Positions 34,195-42,666 are shown, numbered from the stretch's first letter. The stretch: DNA of 58,642 nucleotides from an uncultured Lentisphaeria bacterium (GCA_949287225.1 CASEFP010000031.1:1-58642); one strand, 5' to 3'. Translations and numbers: made by a program. Notes: generated from the letters alone by a model not told the origin.

Positions 34195-35100
34195 TTACTC
34201 CAGAGGCGAGGGATAAATCCCGTCCCGGACAAGGCGCGCAATCGACGCCTGAACCAGGGGTTTGTCTTCGCGGTATGTCACACCGAACCACGAATCGCCG
34301 CTCTTCATGACTTTGATCTCGGCGTCTCCGGAATGGATCAGCGATGCGACCGCCGAAGGAATGTAGAATTCGGATTTCAGCTCCGTCCCGCGTTTGGAAA
34401 GGAACTGTTCAAACAATCCGGAAAGGTGATCGAATATACCGGGCATGAAGCCCCACATGTTCATGGAAACGATCTCGTCTCCGGTCAGCGGGACCTGCCT
34501 TCCGTCGTCTCCGGTAAACATTGCACCGCCTTTTCCGTCCGGCACAATGTTCGTCCGCTCCGTGACTTCCGTCAGAAACCCTTCGGAATCACAGCAGCAG
34601 ACACCGCGCGCAACCGAACCGTTTTCCGACAGCGTGTTCCGCAGCGTGAAGCCGACCATGAAGTGGCGTTTCGCCGGGTTCGCATTGTTCTGAAAACTCT
34701 CAGCAAGAAGCGCATACCCGCTCCGTCCGTAGAAATCGTCCGCGTTGATCGCGGCGAACGGTTCGGCAATCTTCTCCTTCGCGCAGAGGATCGCATGTCC
34801 CGTTCCCCACGGTTTGACGCGGCCTTCCGGAACGCCGAACGGCGCGGGAAGGTTGTCCAGTTCCTGAAAGGCGTATTCGACCTGAACCCTGTTTTCCCAT
34901 TTTGCGCCGATGTGTTCGCGGAACGCCTGTTCGATGTCGCGCCGGATTACGAAGACCACCTTCCCGAAGCCGCTTTTCAGCGCATCGTAAATGGAATAGT
35001 CCAGGATGATCTCTCCGGACGGTCCGACCGGGTCAATTTGCTTGAGTCCGCCGTAACGGCTTCCCATTCCGGCGGCGAGCACGAGCAGTGCTGGTTTCAT
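34195..35100 (-). CDS. Sugar nucleotidyltransferase
   Basis: 301 residues. The signature LAAGMGSRYGGLKQ (8-21) starts the nucleotide-binding Rossmann fold; INADDFYG carries the metal-binding Asp pair; VKPWGTGHAILCAKE resembles the substrate loop. It belongs to the NTP_transferase superfamily and should activate a sugar 1-phosphate with UTP or another NTP. Placed directly before the NahK-like kinase, it probably takes the hexosamine 1-phosphate to the UDP sugar used by the epimerase. Exact nucleotide and sugar are unknown. Confidence 0.85.
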   Translation of the reverse strand: MKPALLVLAAGMGSRYGGLKQIDPVGPSGEIILDYSIYDALKSGFGKVVFVIRRDIEQAFREHIGAKWENRVQVEYAFQELDNLPAPFGVPEGRVKPWGTGHAILCAKEKIAEPFAAINADDFYGRSGYALLAESFQNNANPAKRHFMVGFTLRNTLSENGSVARGVCCCDSEGFLTEVTERTNIVPDGKGGAMFTGDDGRQVPLTGDEIVSMNMWGFMPGIFDHLSGLFEQFLSKRGTELKSEFYIPSAVASLIHSGDAEIKVMKSGDSWFGVTYREDKPLVQASIARLVRDGIYPSPLE

Positions 35101-35122
35101 AGAAAAAACTCCGCTTTTGCGC

Positions 35123-36523
35123 TCAGATCACCGGCAGACTCGCCGCTGCGACGGCCTGACCGTGACGGCGACCCTTCTCATCCGGAATCCGGAATTCAAC
35201 CTTTCCTGCAAGTTCCGGGAATTCGACCTTGAGCACCTCGGCGGCTTTCGCGAGAATGATGTCGCCGCCCTTTCCGGTTGTGACGCGTCCGAGGATCAGG
35301 AGTTTCTCCATATCGTAGAATTCGCAGTAGCGCGCAATCGTGTAGCCGAAGCAGACGCCGATGCTCTCATAGATCTTCGCCGCGCGTCCGTCGCCGGATT
35401 CCATCAGCTTCTGCACTTCCTTGAGCTGATCGGCGAACTTCATATCCTTCGGCAGTTCAATTCCAGCCAGCGGAGCCAGTCTCGCCACACCCTGCTGACA
35501 GAAATACTGCACGGCGCATCCGAGGTCGCCGGACCATTCGTCCGCCGGCGCGCCCGCCCGGTAGTCCACCGGAACAAACGCCAGTTCGTTCAGCCAGTCG
35601 GTGATGTTGCCTTCGCGGTTGACATAGCCGCCCGCGACGCTTGTGCCCATCGAGATGCCGAGCACGCAGTTGGCGTTCATTTCCATGGATCCGGCAAGCG
35701 CCGTGACCTCGCCGTCGTTGACGACTTCAAACGGAACGCCCCATTCCTTGCCGAGCTCGATGAAGAGATCTTTCACTTTGGATTCGAACTGATCCTCGGG
35801 CACGCCGCGGAACAGCGAAGCCAGGCGCACGCGGTTGTTGACGTAGACGCCCGCGGAACTGCCGCCGATCGCATCGACGCGGGGCAGATGCGCCGCCGCG
35901 CGCCGGAGCGTGTCATTGATGCCGTCGCGGTGATACTGCGGATCCTTCTGGAAGTAGGGATCCCAGGGAACCTCCTCGCTGAAGACGAGCTTGCCGTCGA
36001 TGGTAGCCGCGCACTTCCGGTCGGAACCGCCGAGGTCGAAGCCGATCCGGCATCCGTCAAGATGCCTGCCGAGCGGCATTGATGGTTCCTTGGCCTTCGG
36101 GGCGTCGGCATAGGCGCAGGAGACGATCTGCATCGGACTGCTGTAAATCCGCCCCATCATGGCATAGTCGAAAGCGCGTTCGCCGCCGGGGGAGTAGATT
36201 TTCGCGAGTTCGGCGGCGATCTTCTCATCGCCCGCGACCGTGACCTTCCAGCCGCCGCGCATCCAGAGCAGACCTTTCACCAGACGCTCGACATGCCGGA
36301 CATTCGCCGCCATTTCGGAAGCGTCCGCATTGTCAAACACCACGGTCGGATAGACGCTGACGCTTTCCGGATTGCGTTCGACGGCAACAATGATGTCCTT
36401 GCTTTTGCCGGACGCCTTGACCGCTTTGCGGAACTCCCGGTCCCAGAGAGTCGCAGGGACGAAATCCTTGTCGAGGCACGGAACCATCGCGCATGAAACC
36501 GCTTTCGTAATCTTGTCGAGCAT
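35123..36523 (-). CDS. ROK-family hexokinase-like protein with N-terminal extension
   Basis: 466 residues. The ROK/actin-like fold begins near 160 (GCRIGFDLGGSDRKCAATIDGKL, with the phosphate loop), then VNDGEVTALAGSM (catalytic Asp region) and GISMGTSVAGGY. The usual ROK zinc motif was not seen. About 155 extra residues at the N-terminus (KDIIVAVERNPESVSVYPTVV, WMRGGWKVTVAGDEKI) are unusual and could be a regulatory or partner domain. SD AAGGAG lies upstream of the ATG. First gene of the hexosamine/galactose operon with promoter at 36578-36606. Substrate, probably a free hexose or hexosamine, is inferred from neighbours. Confidence 0.8.
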   Translation of the reverse strand: MLDKITKAVSCAMVPCLDKDFVPATLWDREFRKAVKASGKSKDIIVAVERNPESVSVYPTVVFDNADASEMAANVRHVERLVKGLLWMRGGWKVTVAGDEKIAAELAKIYSPGGERAFDYAMMGRIYSSPMQIVSCAYADAPKAKEPSMPLGRHLDGCRIGFDLGGSDRKCAATIDGKLVFSEEVPWDPYFQKDPQYHRDGINDTLRRAAAHLPRVDAIGGSSAGVYVNNRVRLASLFRGVPEDQFESKVKDLFIELGKEWGVPFEVVNDGEVTALAGSMEMNANCVLGISMGTSVAGGYVNREGNITDWLNELAFVPVDYRAGAPADEWSGDLGCAVQYFCQQGVARLAPLAGIELPKDMKFADQLKEVQKLMESGDGRAAKIYESIGVCFGYTIARYCEFYDMEKLLILGRVTTGKGGDIILAKAAEVLKVEFPELAGKVEFRIPDEKGRRHGQAVAAASLPVI

Positions 36524-36577
36524 TCCTGTTTCTCCTTAAATAGAAAAATGCTTTGTTTCTGTAAAAACTGACGCAAT

Positions 36578-36606
36578 AAGATACTTCCGTTTCCGGCGCT
36601 TGTCAA
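36578..36606 (-). promoter_or_regulatory. Sigma70-like promoter of the ROK-NTase-NahK-epimerase operon
   Basis: Minus strand: perfect -35 TTGACA (36601-36606), 17-bp spacer, -10 TATCTT (36578-36583). Start of transcription near 36571 leaves a leader of about 48 bases. Confidence 0.65.
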
Positions 36607-36631
36607 GCAGGAAAACGGGAAACGGCAGGGG

Positions 36632-36651
36632 TTTGACGAATATTTGACAAA
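36632..36651. promoter_or_regulatory. Candidate operator: 20-bp quasi-palindrome upstream of the sugar operon
   Basis: TTTGACGAATATTTGACAAA is self-complementary at 16 of 20 positions and is flanked by GG and CC, which extend the outer arms (36630-36635, 36648-36653). It lies about 70 bases upstream of the predicted start of transcription, a location more typical of an activator than a repressor. It could alternatively be a weak hairpin behind the permease gene that ends at 36671. Confidence 0.45.
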
Positions 36652-36670
36652 CCGCGCAGAGCACGCCGGT

Positions 36671-37936
36671 TCATTCCGCGCGGAGCACGTCGATGGGGTT
36701 CTGCTGAGCAGCTTTCCACGCGGGATAAGTTCCGAAGATGATGCCTATCACGGCGGAGATCACCAGCGCAAGCACGATGAACCAGAGCGAGAAGGCCACC
36801 GGCCAGTTCGCGTATTTCGTCACGATCTTGGCGATGCACAGACCGAGCACCACGCCGGTGAAGCCGCCGATCGAGGTCAGGAAAATCGTCTCGAAGAGAA
36901 ACTGCCGGATGATGTCGCTCTTCTGCGCGCCGAGCGCGCGGCGGGTGCCGATCTCCTTGCGCCGCTCGTAGACGTTCGCCAGCATGATGTTCATGATGCC
37001 GATGCCGCCGACCAGGAGGGAGATCCCCGCGATCGAGCTCATCACAACCGTGAAGATGTTCTGCGTCTGCTCCCGCTGTTTCAGGAGGTCCAGCGGGACG
37101 ACCATCTCCCAGTCTTTCACGTCGTTGTGCATTTTGGACAGATACGCCGCAATCCGCTTGGAGGTGAAGTCGATGTAGCTCACGTCGATCACCTTTACGA
37201 TGAAGCAGTCGTAATCGACGACCTCGATGGAGGTTCTTCCGCTCACGCGCGTCACGGACGTTCTGCCGTAGATCGACTCCGACGCGGCCTTGCTGATGAA
37301 AATCGCCGTGTTCGGACTGCCGAATCCTTCAATCGTCGTGCCTTTGGCATTTTCCAGAATGCCGACAATGCGGAACGCGTCGTCCCCGACCGAAATCACC
37401 TTCCCGACAATGTCCCGTTCGGCCAGCGAAAAGAGCGCCCGCTTCGCGTCAATGCCGAGCACGCAGACGTTGCGGTCGCCGTCCAGCGGAGAGAGCCAGC
37501 GCCCCTGCGTGATCTCCGAACGGCTCTCCTCCAGAAAGTCCAGCGTCACGCCGAAGAGGTTCAGGTCCAGCCGCGTCGTGCCGCGGAGGATGCTCTTCCG
37601 GGAGTCCCGCGCGGTGGCGATGGATTTGACGTTGTCCATGTGCAGAATGTGGTCGTGATCGGCCTGCGTGAGCCCGAAGGTCTCCAGATTGCTGTTCGTC
37701 GAATTCTCGGAGACGTCCTTTCCGGTCGGCGGCGGTTTTCTCGTGGCGATGATGATCTTGTCCACGCCCATGGACTCGATCTGCGCGAGCGCCTCGCGCT
37801 TGGCTCCCTCGGAGATGGAGAGCATCGCGATCACACTCCCGACGCCGAAGATGATCCCCAGCGAGGTCAGAACCGAACGGATCTTGTGCAGCATCAGGTT
37901 GTGGAAGGAGAGCCATAACTGGTCGCGGAGCTTCAT
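36671..37936 (-). CDS. MacB-type ABC transporter permease
   Basis: 421 residues. One N-terminal transmembrane helix (SVLTSLGIIFGVGSVIAML), a large periplasmic MacB-type domain, and three C-terminal helices of the FtsX family (ISLLVGGIGIMNIML; GFTGVVLGLCIAKIV; SLWFIVLALVISAVIGIIFGTYPAWKAA). MacB-type transporters do mechanotransmission: ATP use in the cytoplasm drives export of substrate from the periplasm. The start overlaps the ATPase stop by ATGA. Ends the operon secretin-adaptor-ATPase-permease. ATPase and permease are separate genes, whereas E. coli MacB has both in one polypeptide. Confidence 0.9.
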   Translation of the reverse strand: MKLRDQLWLSFHNLMLHKIRSVLTSLGIIFGVGSVIAMLSISEGAKREALAQIESMGVDKIIIATRKPPPTGKDVSENSTNSNLETFGLTQADHDHILHMDNVKSIATARDSRKSILRGTTRLDLNLFGVTLDFLEESRSEITQGRWLSPLDGDRNVCVLGIDAKRALFSLAERDIVGKVISVGDDAFRIVGILENAKGTTIEGFGSPNTAIFISKAASESIYGRTSVTRVSGRTSIEVVDYDCFIVKVIDVSYIDFTSKRIAAYLSKMHNDVKDWEMVVPLDLLKQREQTQNIFTVVMSSIAGISLLVGGIGIMNIMLANVYERRKEIGTRRALGAQKSDIIRQFLFETIFLTSIGGFTGVVLGLCIAKIVTKYANWPVAFSLWFIVLALVISAVIGIIFGTYPAWKAAQQNPIDVLRAE

Positions 37937-38667
37937 GTTTCAAACTCCTCGGTCTTGTGCTGAATATTGTCGATCACGCGCCATTTTTTCCCGTTGCGCA
38001 GATAGATCACGCGGTCGTATTCCGGTTCATACTGGGGGTTGTGTGTCACCATGACCAGCGTGGTTCCGGCGGCGTGAAGGTCATGGAAAAGCTTCATGAT
38101 TTCCACACCGGTCTTTTCGTCCAGATTTCCGGTCGGCTCGTCGGCAAGGATGAACGTCGGATTGTTCACAAGCGAGCGCGCGACGGCGACACGCTGGCAC
38201 TCGCCGCCGGAGAGCTGATTCGGCCGGTGGTCGAGACGGTGCGCAAGCTTCACTTTTTCCGCCATCTCCGCTGCGACTTTGTGGCGGATGTGCTTCGCCA
38301 CCCCCGCATAGAGCATCGGCACCTCGATATTCTCCTGCACGGTCAGGTGCGGAAAGAGGTTGAACGCCTGAAAGACAAATCCGATCTTGATGTTGCGGAT
38401 CGTGGTCAGCTCCCGGTCGGAGAGCGTCTCGACGTTGATGCCGTCGAGACGGTATTCCCCGGAACTGGGTTTGTCGAGCAGCCCGAGAATATTGAGGAGC
38501 GTGGACTTGCCCGAACCGGACGAGCCCATGATGCCGATGAATTCGCCGCGCATCACATCAAAATTCACCCCCTTCAGAACCGGCACATCGAACGATCCGG
38601 TGTGATAGGTCTTGCGGATGTCGGCGAGATGGAGCGCCTCCTTTTTCCCTGCCGCGGCCTGCGCCAT
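37933..38667 (-). CDS. MacB/LolD-type ABC transporter ATPase
   Basis: 244 residues. Walker A GSSGSGKS, Q-loop VFQAFNL, signature LSGGECQRV, Walker B FILADEP followed by TGNLD, and H-loop VTHN are all present and characteristic of the MacB/LolD/FtsE group. It will pair with the permease encoded next. GGGAGGAA precedes the ATG at 38667. Fully intact. Confidence 0.93.
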   Translation of the reverse strand: MAQAAAGKKEALHLADIRKTYHTGSFDVPVLKGVNFDVMRGEFIGIMGSSGSGKSTLLNILGLLDKPSSGEYRLDGINVETLSDRELTTIRNIKIGFVFQAFNLFPHLTVQENIEVPMLYAGVAKHIRHKVAAEMAEKVKLAHRLDHRPNQLSGGECQRVAVARSLVNNPTFILADEPTGNLDEKTGVEIMKLFHDLHAAGTTLVMVTHNPQYEPEYDRVIYLRNGKKWRVIDNIQHKTEEFET

Positions 38668-38687
38668 AGCTTTTCCTCCCCGCGCGC

Positions 38688-40196
38688 TTACTTTTTCGTG
38701 GTCTGGAACGGCCGGTAGAGGTAGACTTCGTCGCCTTCGGAAAGCCCTTCGGTCACCTCCACGGCACTGTCGCTGGTCGCGCCGATCCTGACATTGACCT
38801 TCTCGGGTCCGGAGGACGCCTTGCGGTAGACCAGCAGTTTGCCGCCCTCCTCGAAGACCGCCTCGATCGGAATCGAGATCACATCCTTGAGAATCCGGGA
38901 GACGACCTCAACCTGGACGCTCATGCCGCTGACGATCTTCGGGTTGTCGTCGGAGAAGTCCACGACGGTCCGGTAGATTTTCGGCGTGCTCTTGTCCCAC
39001 GGGATGATGTTGACCGGCAGCGACGCGATCGACGCGATCTTTCCCTTGATCTTGATGGTCTGGATCGACTCCGGCGTGATGATGACCGGGTCCCCGACCG
39101 CGACTTTCGAGCGGTACTGCTCGGGCAGGTTCACATCGACGATCATCCGGCTCATGTCGGGGATCGTGATGATGACCTGCTTGCGCCGCCCGTCCATGCC
39201 GACCTTGACCTCGGGATTGCCCCAGAGACGGTCCGGATCGCCGTAGGTCACGATGCCGTCGACCGGCGCGATCAGCGTCAGCATCGGGAGCCAGGAGCTG
39301 TGGCGCTTCAGCTGGCGTTCGTTGTTGCGGATCGTGATCTCGTAGCGGTAGATCTGGTTGTTCTTCTGCGTCAGAAGCGACTGCGTCCGGACTTTCGTCT
39401 TTTCGTAGTCCAGTTTGGCCTGCGCAAGATTGTTCCGCAGAGTCTTGAGCTTGTTCGGATAGGTGTAGCGTTTGAAGAGCTTCCGTTCCAGAATAGCGGA
39501 ATTGAGTTTTGTCTCCGCGGATTCGCGTTTCTTCTCCGCGTCGGTCACCGCCTGCTTGGCCTTGTTTTCCTCATCCTCGGTGGCGAAAACGGTTGTCTCA
39601 TACTCGTTTTTCGCAGTGGCCACCGCCTCCTTGGCTTCAGAGAGCTCCGTTTCGGCTTCGGAGATGTTCAGTTCCGCCGTATCCCGGTCACGCGGCCCTT
39701 CCAGCCGGACATATTTGCTGTATGCGTCCTCGCAGTCGGTCACCTTGTCGCGCGCAAGACGGATATCCGCCTTGTTCGTGCTGACCAGAACCGCGCGCTC
39801 TTCCAGCGCGATGGCAAGGTCTTTTTTCGTCTGCTCGATCGTCAGTTTATAATCGTCGATCCGCAGAAGCAGGTCCGCCGCCTCGAATTCGGCAACGACA
39901 TCGCCTTTCTTCACGCGCTTGTTCTCATCGACGACGCGGATCAGTTTCGTCGCCCACGGCGCTTCCAGCGCAAGTTTGTGCTTGGTCTTCGCGTTCACGC
40001 TTCCCTTGAGCATGATGCCGATCACCATTTCACCGCGCTTGACCGGATAAATCCGGTCGGGCGCCCGGGATTCACCGGAAGAAGCCTTTTTCACACGGAA
40101 CAGATTCGGTGCAAAGAAGTAAAGCGCCCCTCCGGCGATAATCAGAACGCCGATCGTGATCAGCAGGATTTTTTTCCAGTGTGCCCTGATCTTCAT
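38688..40196 (-). CDS. Periplasmic adaptor (MacA/HlyD-type membrane fusion protein)
   Basis: 502 residues, longer than MacA (about 370). N-terminal membrane anchor (about 9-29), a barrel-sandwich half (VKRGEMVIGIMLKGSV, LALEAPWATKLIRV), then a very long coiled coil (about 105-290, many Glu/Lys/Ala heptads such as LSEAKEAVATAKNEY), the second lipoyl half (LIAPVDGIVTYGD) and beta-barrel/MP domains (GMSVQVEV, IPIEAVFEEGGK). The coiled coil is about twice that of MacA, which would give a taller hairpin tip in the periplasm. The start overlaps the secretin gene stop by ATGA. Confidence 0.9.
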   Translation of the reverse strand: MKIRAHWKKILLITIGVLIIAGGALYFFAPNLFRVKKASSGESRAPDRIYPVKRGEMVIGIMLKGSVNAKTKHKLALEAPWATKLIRVVDENKRVKKGDVVAEFEAADLLLRIDDYKLTIEQTKKDLAIALEERAVLVSTNKADIRLARDKVTDCEDAYSKYVRLEGPRDRDTAELNISEAETELSEAKEAVATAKNEYETTVFATEDEENKAKQAVTDAEKKRESAETKLNSAILERKLFKRYTYPNKLKTLRNNLAQAKLDYEKTKVRTQSLLTQKNNQIYRYEITIRNNERQLKRHSSWLPMLTLIAPVDGIVTYGDPDRLWGNPEVKVGMDGRRKQVIITIPDMSRMIVDVNLPEQYRSKVAVGDPVIITPESIQTIKIKGKIASIASLPVNIIPWDKSTPKIYRTVVDFSDDNPKIVSGMSVQVEVVSRILKDVISIPIEAVFEEGGKLLVYRKASSGPEKVNVRIGATSDSAVEVTEGLSEGDEVYLYRPFQTTKK

Positions 40197-41824
40197 TTAT
40201 CCGCATCCGTTTTTGCCGGAGCCGCCGGATTTCCGGCGGATTTCTCTCCGGTCGTTTCAGGACTTTTCTGTTTCCGCGCGGGATTTTCCGGATCGTCCGG
40301 GAAATAACGGGGCATCACGCGTTTCTCCTCGCCGGCCTCGTTTCCGACTTTTTCAGGGAAGACGGACTTCGGATGCAGGATCGAATCAATCCGGAAGGAG
40401 GTCTTCTGATCCAGGATTTCCGGCTTGCTCTTTTCGCGGAACAGCGTTCCGGAGTCGCGCACGGCACGGCCGATGTCCTGAATCATCGCGGCATTCGCCT
40501 CCGGATCAAGAATCACGGAGTAAGGCGACTGGAGGATATGGATCTTCATGAAGAAGAGAAGCTGTTTGTCATAAATGGTGGCGTCCTTGGCGGTAAAGAA
40601 ATCGCCGATGATCGGAATATCACTGAGGAAAGGAGTTTTGCGCAGCCGTTCGGTGGCTTCGCTGGAATAGAGGCCGCCGAGCATGATAATTTCGCCGTCT
40701 GCGGCGGTCAGCGTTGTTTCGATCCTGCGGACGGAGACGACCGGAATGCTGCTTTCACTGGTGACGTTCCCCTCGCTGTCCTTCTGCGTGAAGGTCTGAT
40801 AGCGCACGGCAAGAATGATTTCCGGCTGAATTTCCAGTCTCACAGTATCTTTATTGATGAGAACGGGTTTGATCACAAGATTCGCTCCCGTTTTCTTGAA
40901 CTTGATGTTCTGCGCCACGCCGACGTTTGTCATATTCGCTTCCGCATACGGAATTTCCTCGCCGGTGGTCATCTTCGCTTCCGATCCGAGGTCGGCGATG
41001 ATGTTCGGAGAGGCGAGGATCTTCGCATCGGTGCTGGTGCTCAGCCAGTTCAGCGCAATCTGGAGCTTTTTGTAGCCGCCGTTGGAGTCGGTTGTGGAAA
41101 TCGGGAAGAAATTGAATCCCGAATTCTGGTCGATGTTGTTGTTCTGTCCGGGACTGTCCAGCTTGAATCCGTAGGTGTCGATCGTCCCGGTCTTGCCGTC
41201 CTTCTGCGAATACTGCGCCTGCACGTCGCGCACTTCTCCCTGCTCCAGCTGCACTTCAATGATCTGCGCCTCGACGAGGATCTGGGGCTGCGGCTGATCC
41301 AGTGAAATCAATGCCTTTTCGATGGCGGGCGCCTTGTCTTTCTCCGTGTTGATGATGACAATGTTCTGTTTTTCCGAGAATTCGGCGATCCCGCTCTCTC
41401 CGACGATCGCATCCACCGCGTTTCTGGCGGCTTCGGCATCAACGAAACGAAGGCGGTAGACAATGATCATCCGCGCAGGCGTCAGTTCATCCTTCGCGGG
41501 AATCTCATGCATGGCGATGTAAGGCGGGGCAGGCTCGAATTTCTTCGTCTGCACGATCGGTTTCCCCGAGCCGCGGAACAGCGCCTCCAGGCGTTTGATC
41601 ACATTCAGTTTTCCGGTGGAACCCGTAAAACCGGCGGCGGCCTGATCGAGGTCGCTCCCGACAATGGATGCCGGGGTCTCCGCGGCGGCGACTGCCTCCG
41701 CCTCTCCGGGGGTGAGCGGCGAAGGAGCCTGTTTCTGTGAATCCTGTCCGGCAGACACGAGCGCGACGGTGCAGAGAAGCACCCCCGCGATCTGTCCGAA
41801 AACTCGAGCAGATGGGATGTACAT
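40193..41824 (-). CDS. Secretin-domain protein in a MacAB-type exporter operon
   Basis: 543 residues. Signal peptide with likely cleavage after VSA (A25). A short N-domain (about 85-165, IVYRLRFVDAEAARNAVDAIVG...NIVIINTEKDKAPAIEKAL) of the NolW/N1 type is followed by the secretin core: PQILVEAQIIEVQL; LNWLSTSTDAKILASPNI at about 258; LVIKPVLINKDTVRLEIQPEI; and GEIIMLGGLYSSEATERLRKTPFLSDIPIIG. That core makes the multimeric outer-membrane channel of type II/III systems. The C-terminus is a Pro/Lys-rich tail. It is the first gene of an operon with adaptor, ATPase and permease, where other bacteria use TolC. A second, separate secretin (GspD) is encoded at 57719-58642. No good SD before the ATG (AGGG at 11 bases). 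Confidence 0.85.
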   Translation of the reverse strand: MYIPSARVFGQIAGVLLCTVALVSAGQDSQKQAPSPLTPGEAEAVAAAETPASIVGSDLDQAAAGFTGSTGKLNVIKRLEALFRGSGKPIVQTKKFEPAPPYIAMHEIPAKDELTPARMIIVYRLRFVDAEAARNAVDAIVGESGIAEFSEKQNIVIINTEKDKAPAIEKALISLDQPQPQILVEAQIIEVQLEQGEVRDVQAQYSQKDGKTGTIDTYGFKLDSPGQNNNIDQNSGFNFFPISTTDSNGGYKKLQIALNWLSTSTDAKILASPNIIADLGSEAKMTTGEEIPYAEANMTNVGVAQNIKFKKTGANLVIKPVLINKDTVRLEIQPEIILAVRYQTFTQKDSEGNVTSESSIPVVSVRRIETTLTAADGEIIMLGGLYSSEATERLRKTPFLSDIPIIGDFFTAKDATIYDKQLLFFMKIHILQSPYSVILDPEANAAMIQDIGRAVRDSGTLFREKSKPEILDQKTSFRIDSILHPKSVFPEKVGNEAGEEKRVMPRYFPDDPENPARKQKSPETTGEKSAGNPAAPAKTDADK

Positions 41825-41883
41825 CTTAAAATTACCCTACATTGTTTGATGAAAGAAAAGCAGCCCTTTGTATAGAAAAGGTA

Positions 41884-41912
41884 TTATTACAGGCATTTCC
41901 CGGAAAAGTCAA
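41884..41912 (-). promoter_or_regulatory. Promoter of the secretin-MacAB operon with overlapping inverted repeat
   Basis: Minus strand: -35 TTGACT (41907-41912), 17-bp spacer, -10 TAATAA (41884-41889). A perfect 7-bp inverted repeat, GGCATTT (41892-41898) and AAATGCC (41911-41917), flanks the spacer and touches the -35, which suits an operator. Confidence 0.6.
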
Positions 41913-41964
41913 ATGCCGGAAGGATTTTAATCACGTTTTTTTCTTTCCGTAAAAAGCGCGCAGT

Positions 41965-42513
41965 CTATTTCCAGAACTGCCACCACTTCTTTTTCGGCGG
42001 CGGCTCGGGAATGATCTCCTTCGGGATATTGAGGCTGGAATGGGTCGCGACCACGGCTACGGAAAAGCGGTCCTTGACCTCGGGCAGCATCCCGACCCGT
42101 CTCCGGTAAAAGCGCACGACATTCTCCTCCTCATCAAGCGCGACTCTGCCGGAAATGATCTCGGTATCATCCGAACCGATGTTCGGATCCGCAACAAGCG
42201 TGAAGTAATCGCCGCATTCACTGCATTCGGCGGTATCGCCGAGAAATTCCTCGGGCACCTCAAACTTCACGCCGCAGGAGGTGCAGGAGACAAACGCGAT
42301 GCCGGGCGGAGGACCGTGGGGCGTTTCCGACCGAGCCTCTTTCCCCGGCAGAGCCGGCTCCTTCCCAGCGTCCTTTTCTTTTTCCCCGACCTGAAGCATG
42401 GTGAATTCTTTGCCGCAGCGGGGACATTCGGCGTTCTCGCCGATCAGATTCGGCGGAATGTGATACTGTGCTTTACAGTGCGGACACGAAACAAGGAGAG
42501 CGGCCTCACGCAT
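41965..42513 (-). CDS. Double zinc-ribbon protein with KKKWWQFWK tail, function unknown
   Basis: 182 residues. Two four-cysteine zinc ribbons: CPHC...CPRC (about 10-35) and CTSC...CSEC (about 77-101), both of the MJ0042/zinc-finger style found in many PVC and delta-proteobacterial proteins. A charged Pro-rich linker separates them. A C-terminal domain (RVALDEEENVVRFYRRRVGMLPEV...) without known family ends in PPPKKKWWQFWK, an amphipathic aromatic tail that could bind membrane. AGGAGG stands 7 bp before the ATG. Own candidate promoter at 42560-42587. Confidence 0.75.
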   Translation of the reverse strand: MREAALLVSCPHCKAQYHIPPNLIGENAECPRCGKEFTMLQVGEKEKDAGKEPALPGKEARSETPHGPPPGIAFVSCTSCGVKFEVPEEFLGDTAECSECGDYFTLVADPNIGSDDTEIISGRVALDEEENVVRFYRRRVGMLPEVKDRFSVAVVATHSSLNIPKEIIPEPPPKKKWWQFWK

Positions 42514-42559
42514 GGTTTTGCCTCCTGATTTTATCGTTGCTTTCCTGACCTGGAAAAGG

Positions 42560-42587
42560 AACCTAACACCGGAAAAGCGGATGTCAA
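42560..42587 (-). promoter_or_regulatory. Candidate promoter of the zinc-ribbon protein gene
   Basis: Minus strand: perfect -35 TTGACA (42582-42587), 16-bp spacer, -10 TAGGTT (42560-42565), about 47 bases before the ATG at 42513. The rest of the 153-bp gap between the zinc-ribbon gene and rsmG holds nothing recognisable. Confidence 0.5.
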
Positions 42588-42666
42588 ACCGGAAATGAAA
42601 CTTTATTTGAAAAAATGGAAATTTCTCCGCCGTATCAGATCCCGCACTGCTTTGGAGAGAAGTTCC

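Noticed and set aside
34187-34291. Longer version of the NahK-like kinase
   Set aside because: The extra 35 residues overlap the nucleotidyltransferase gene and do not look like the family.
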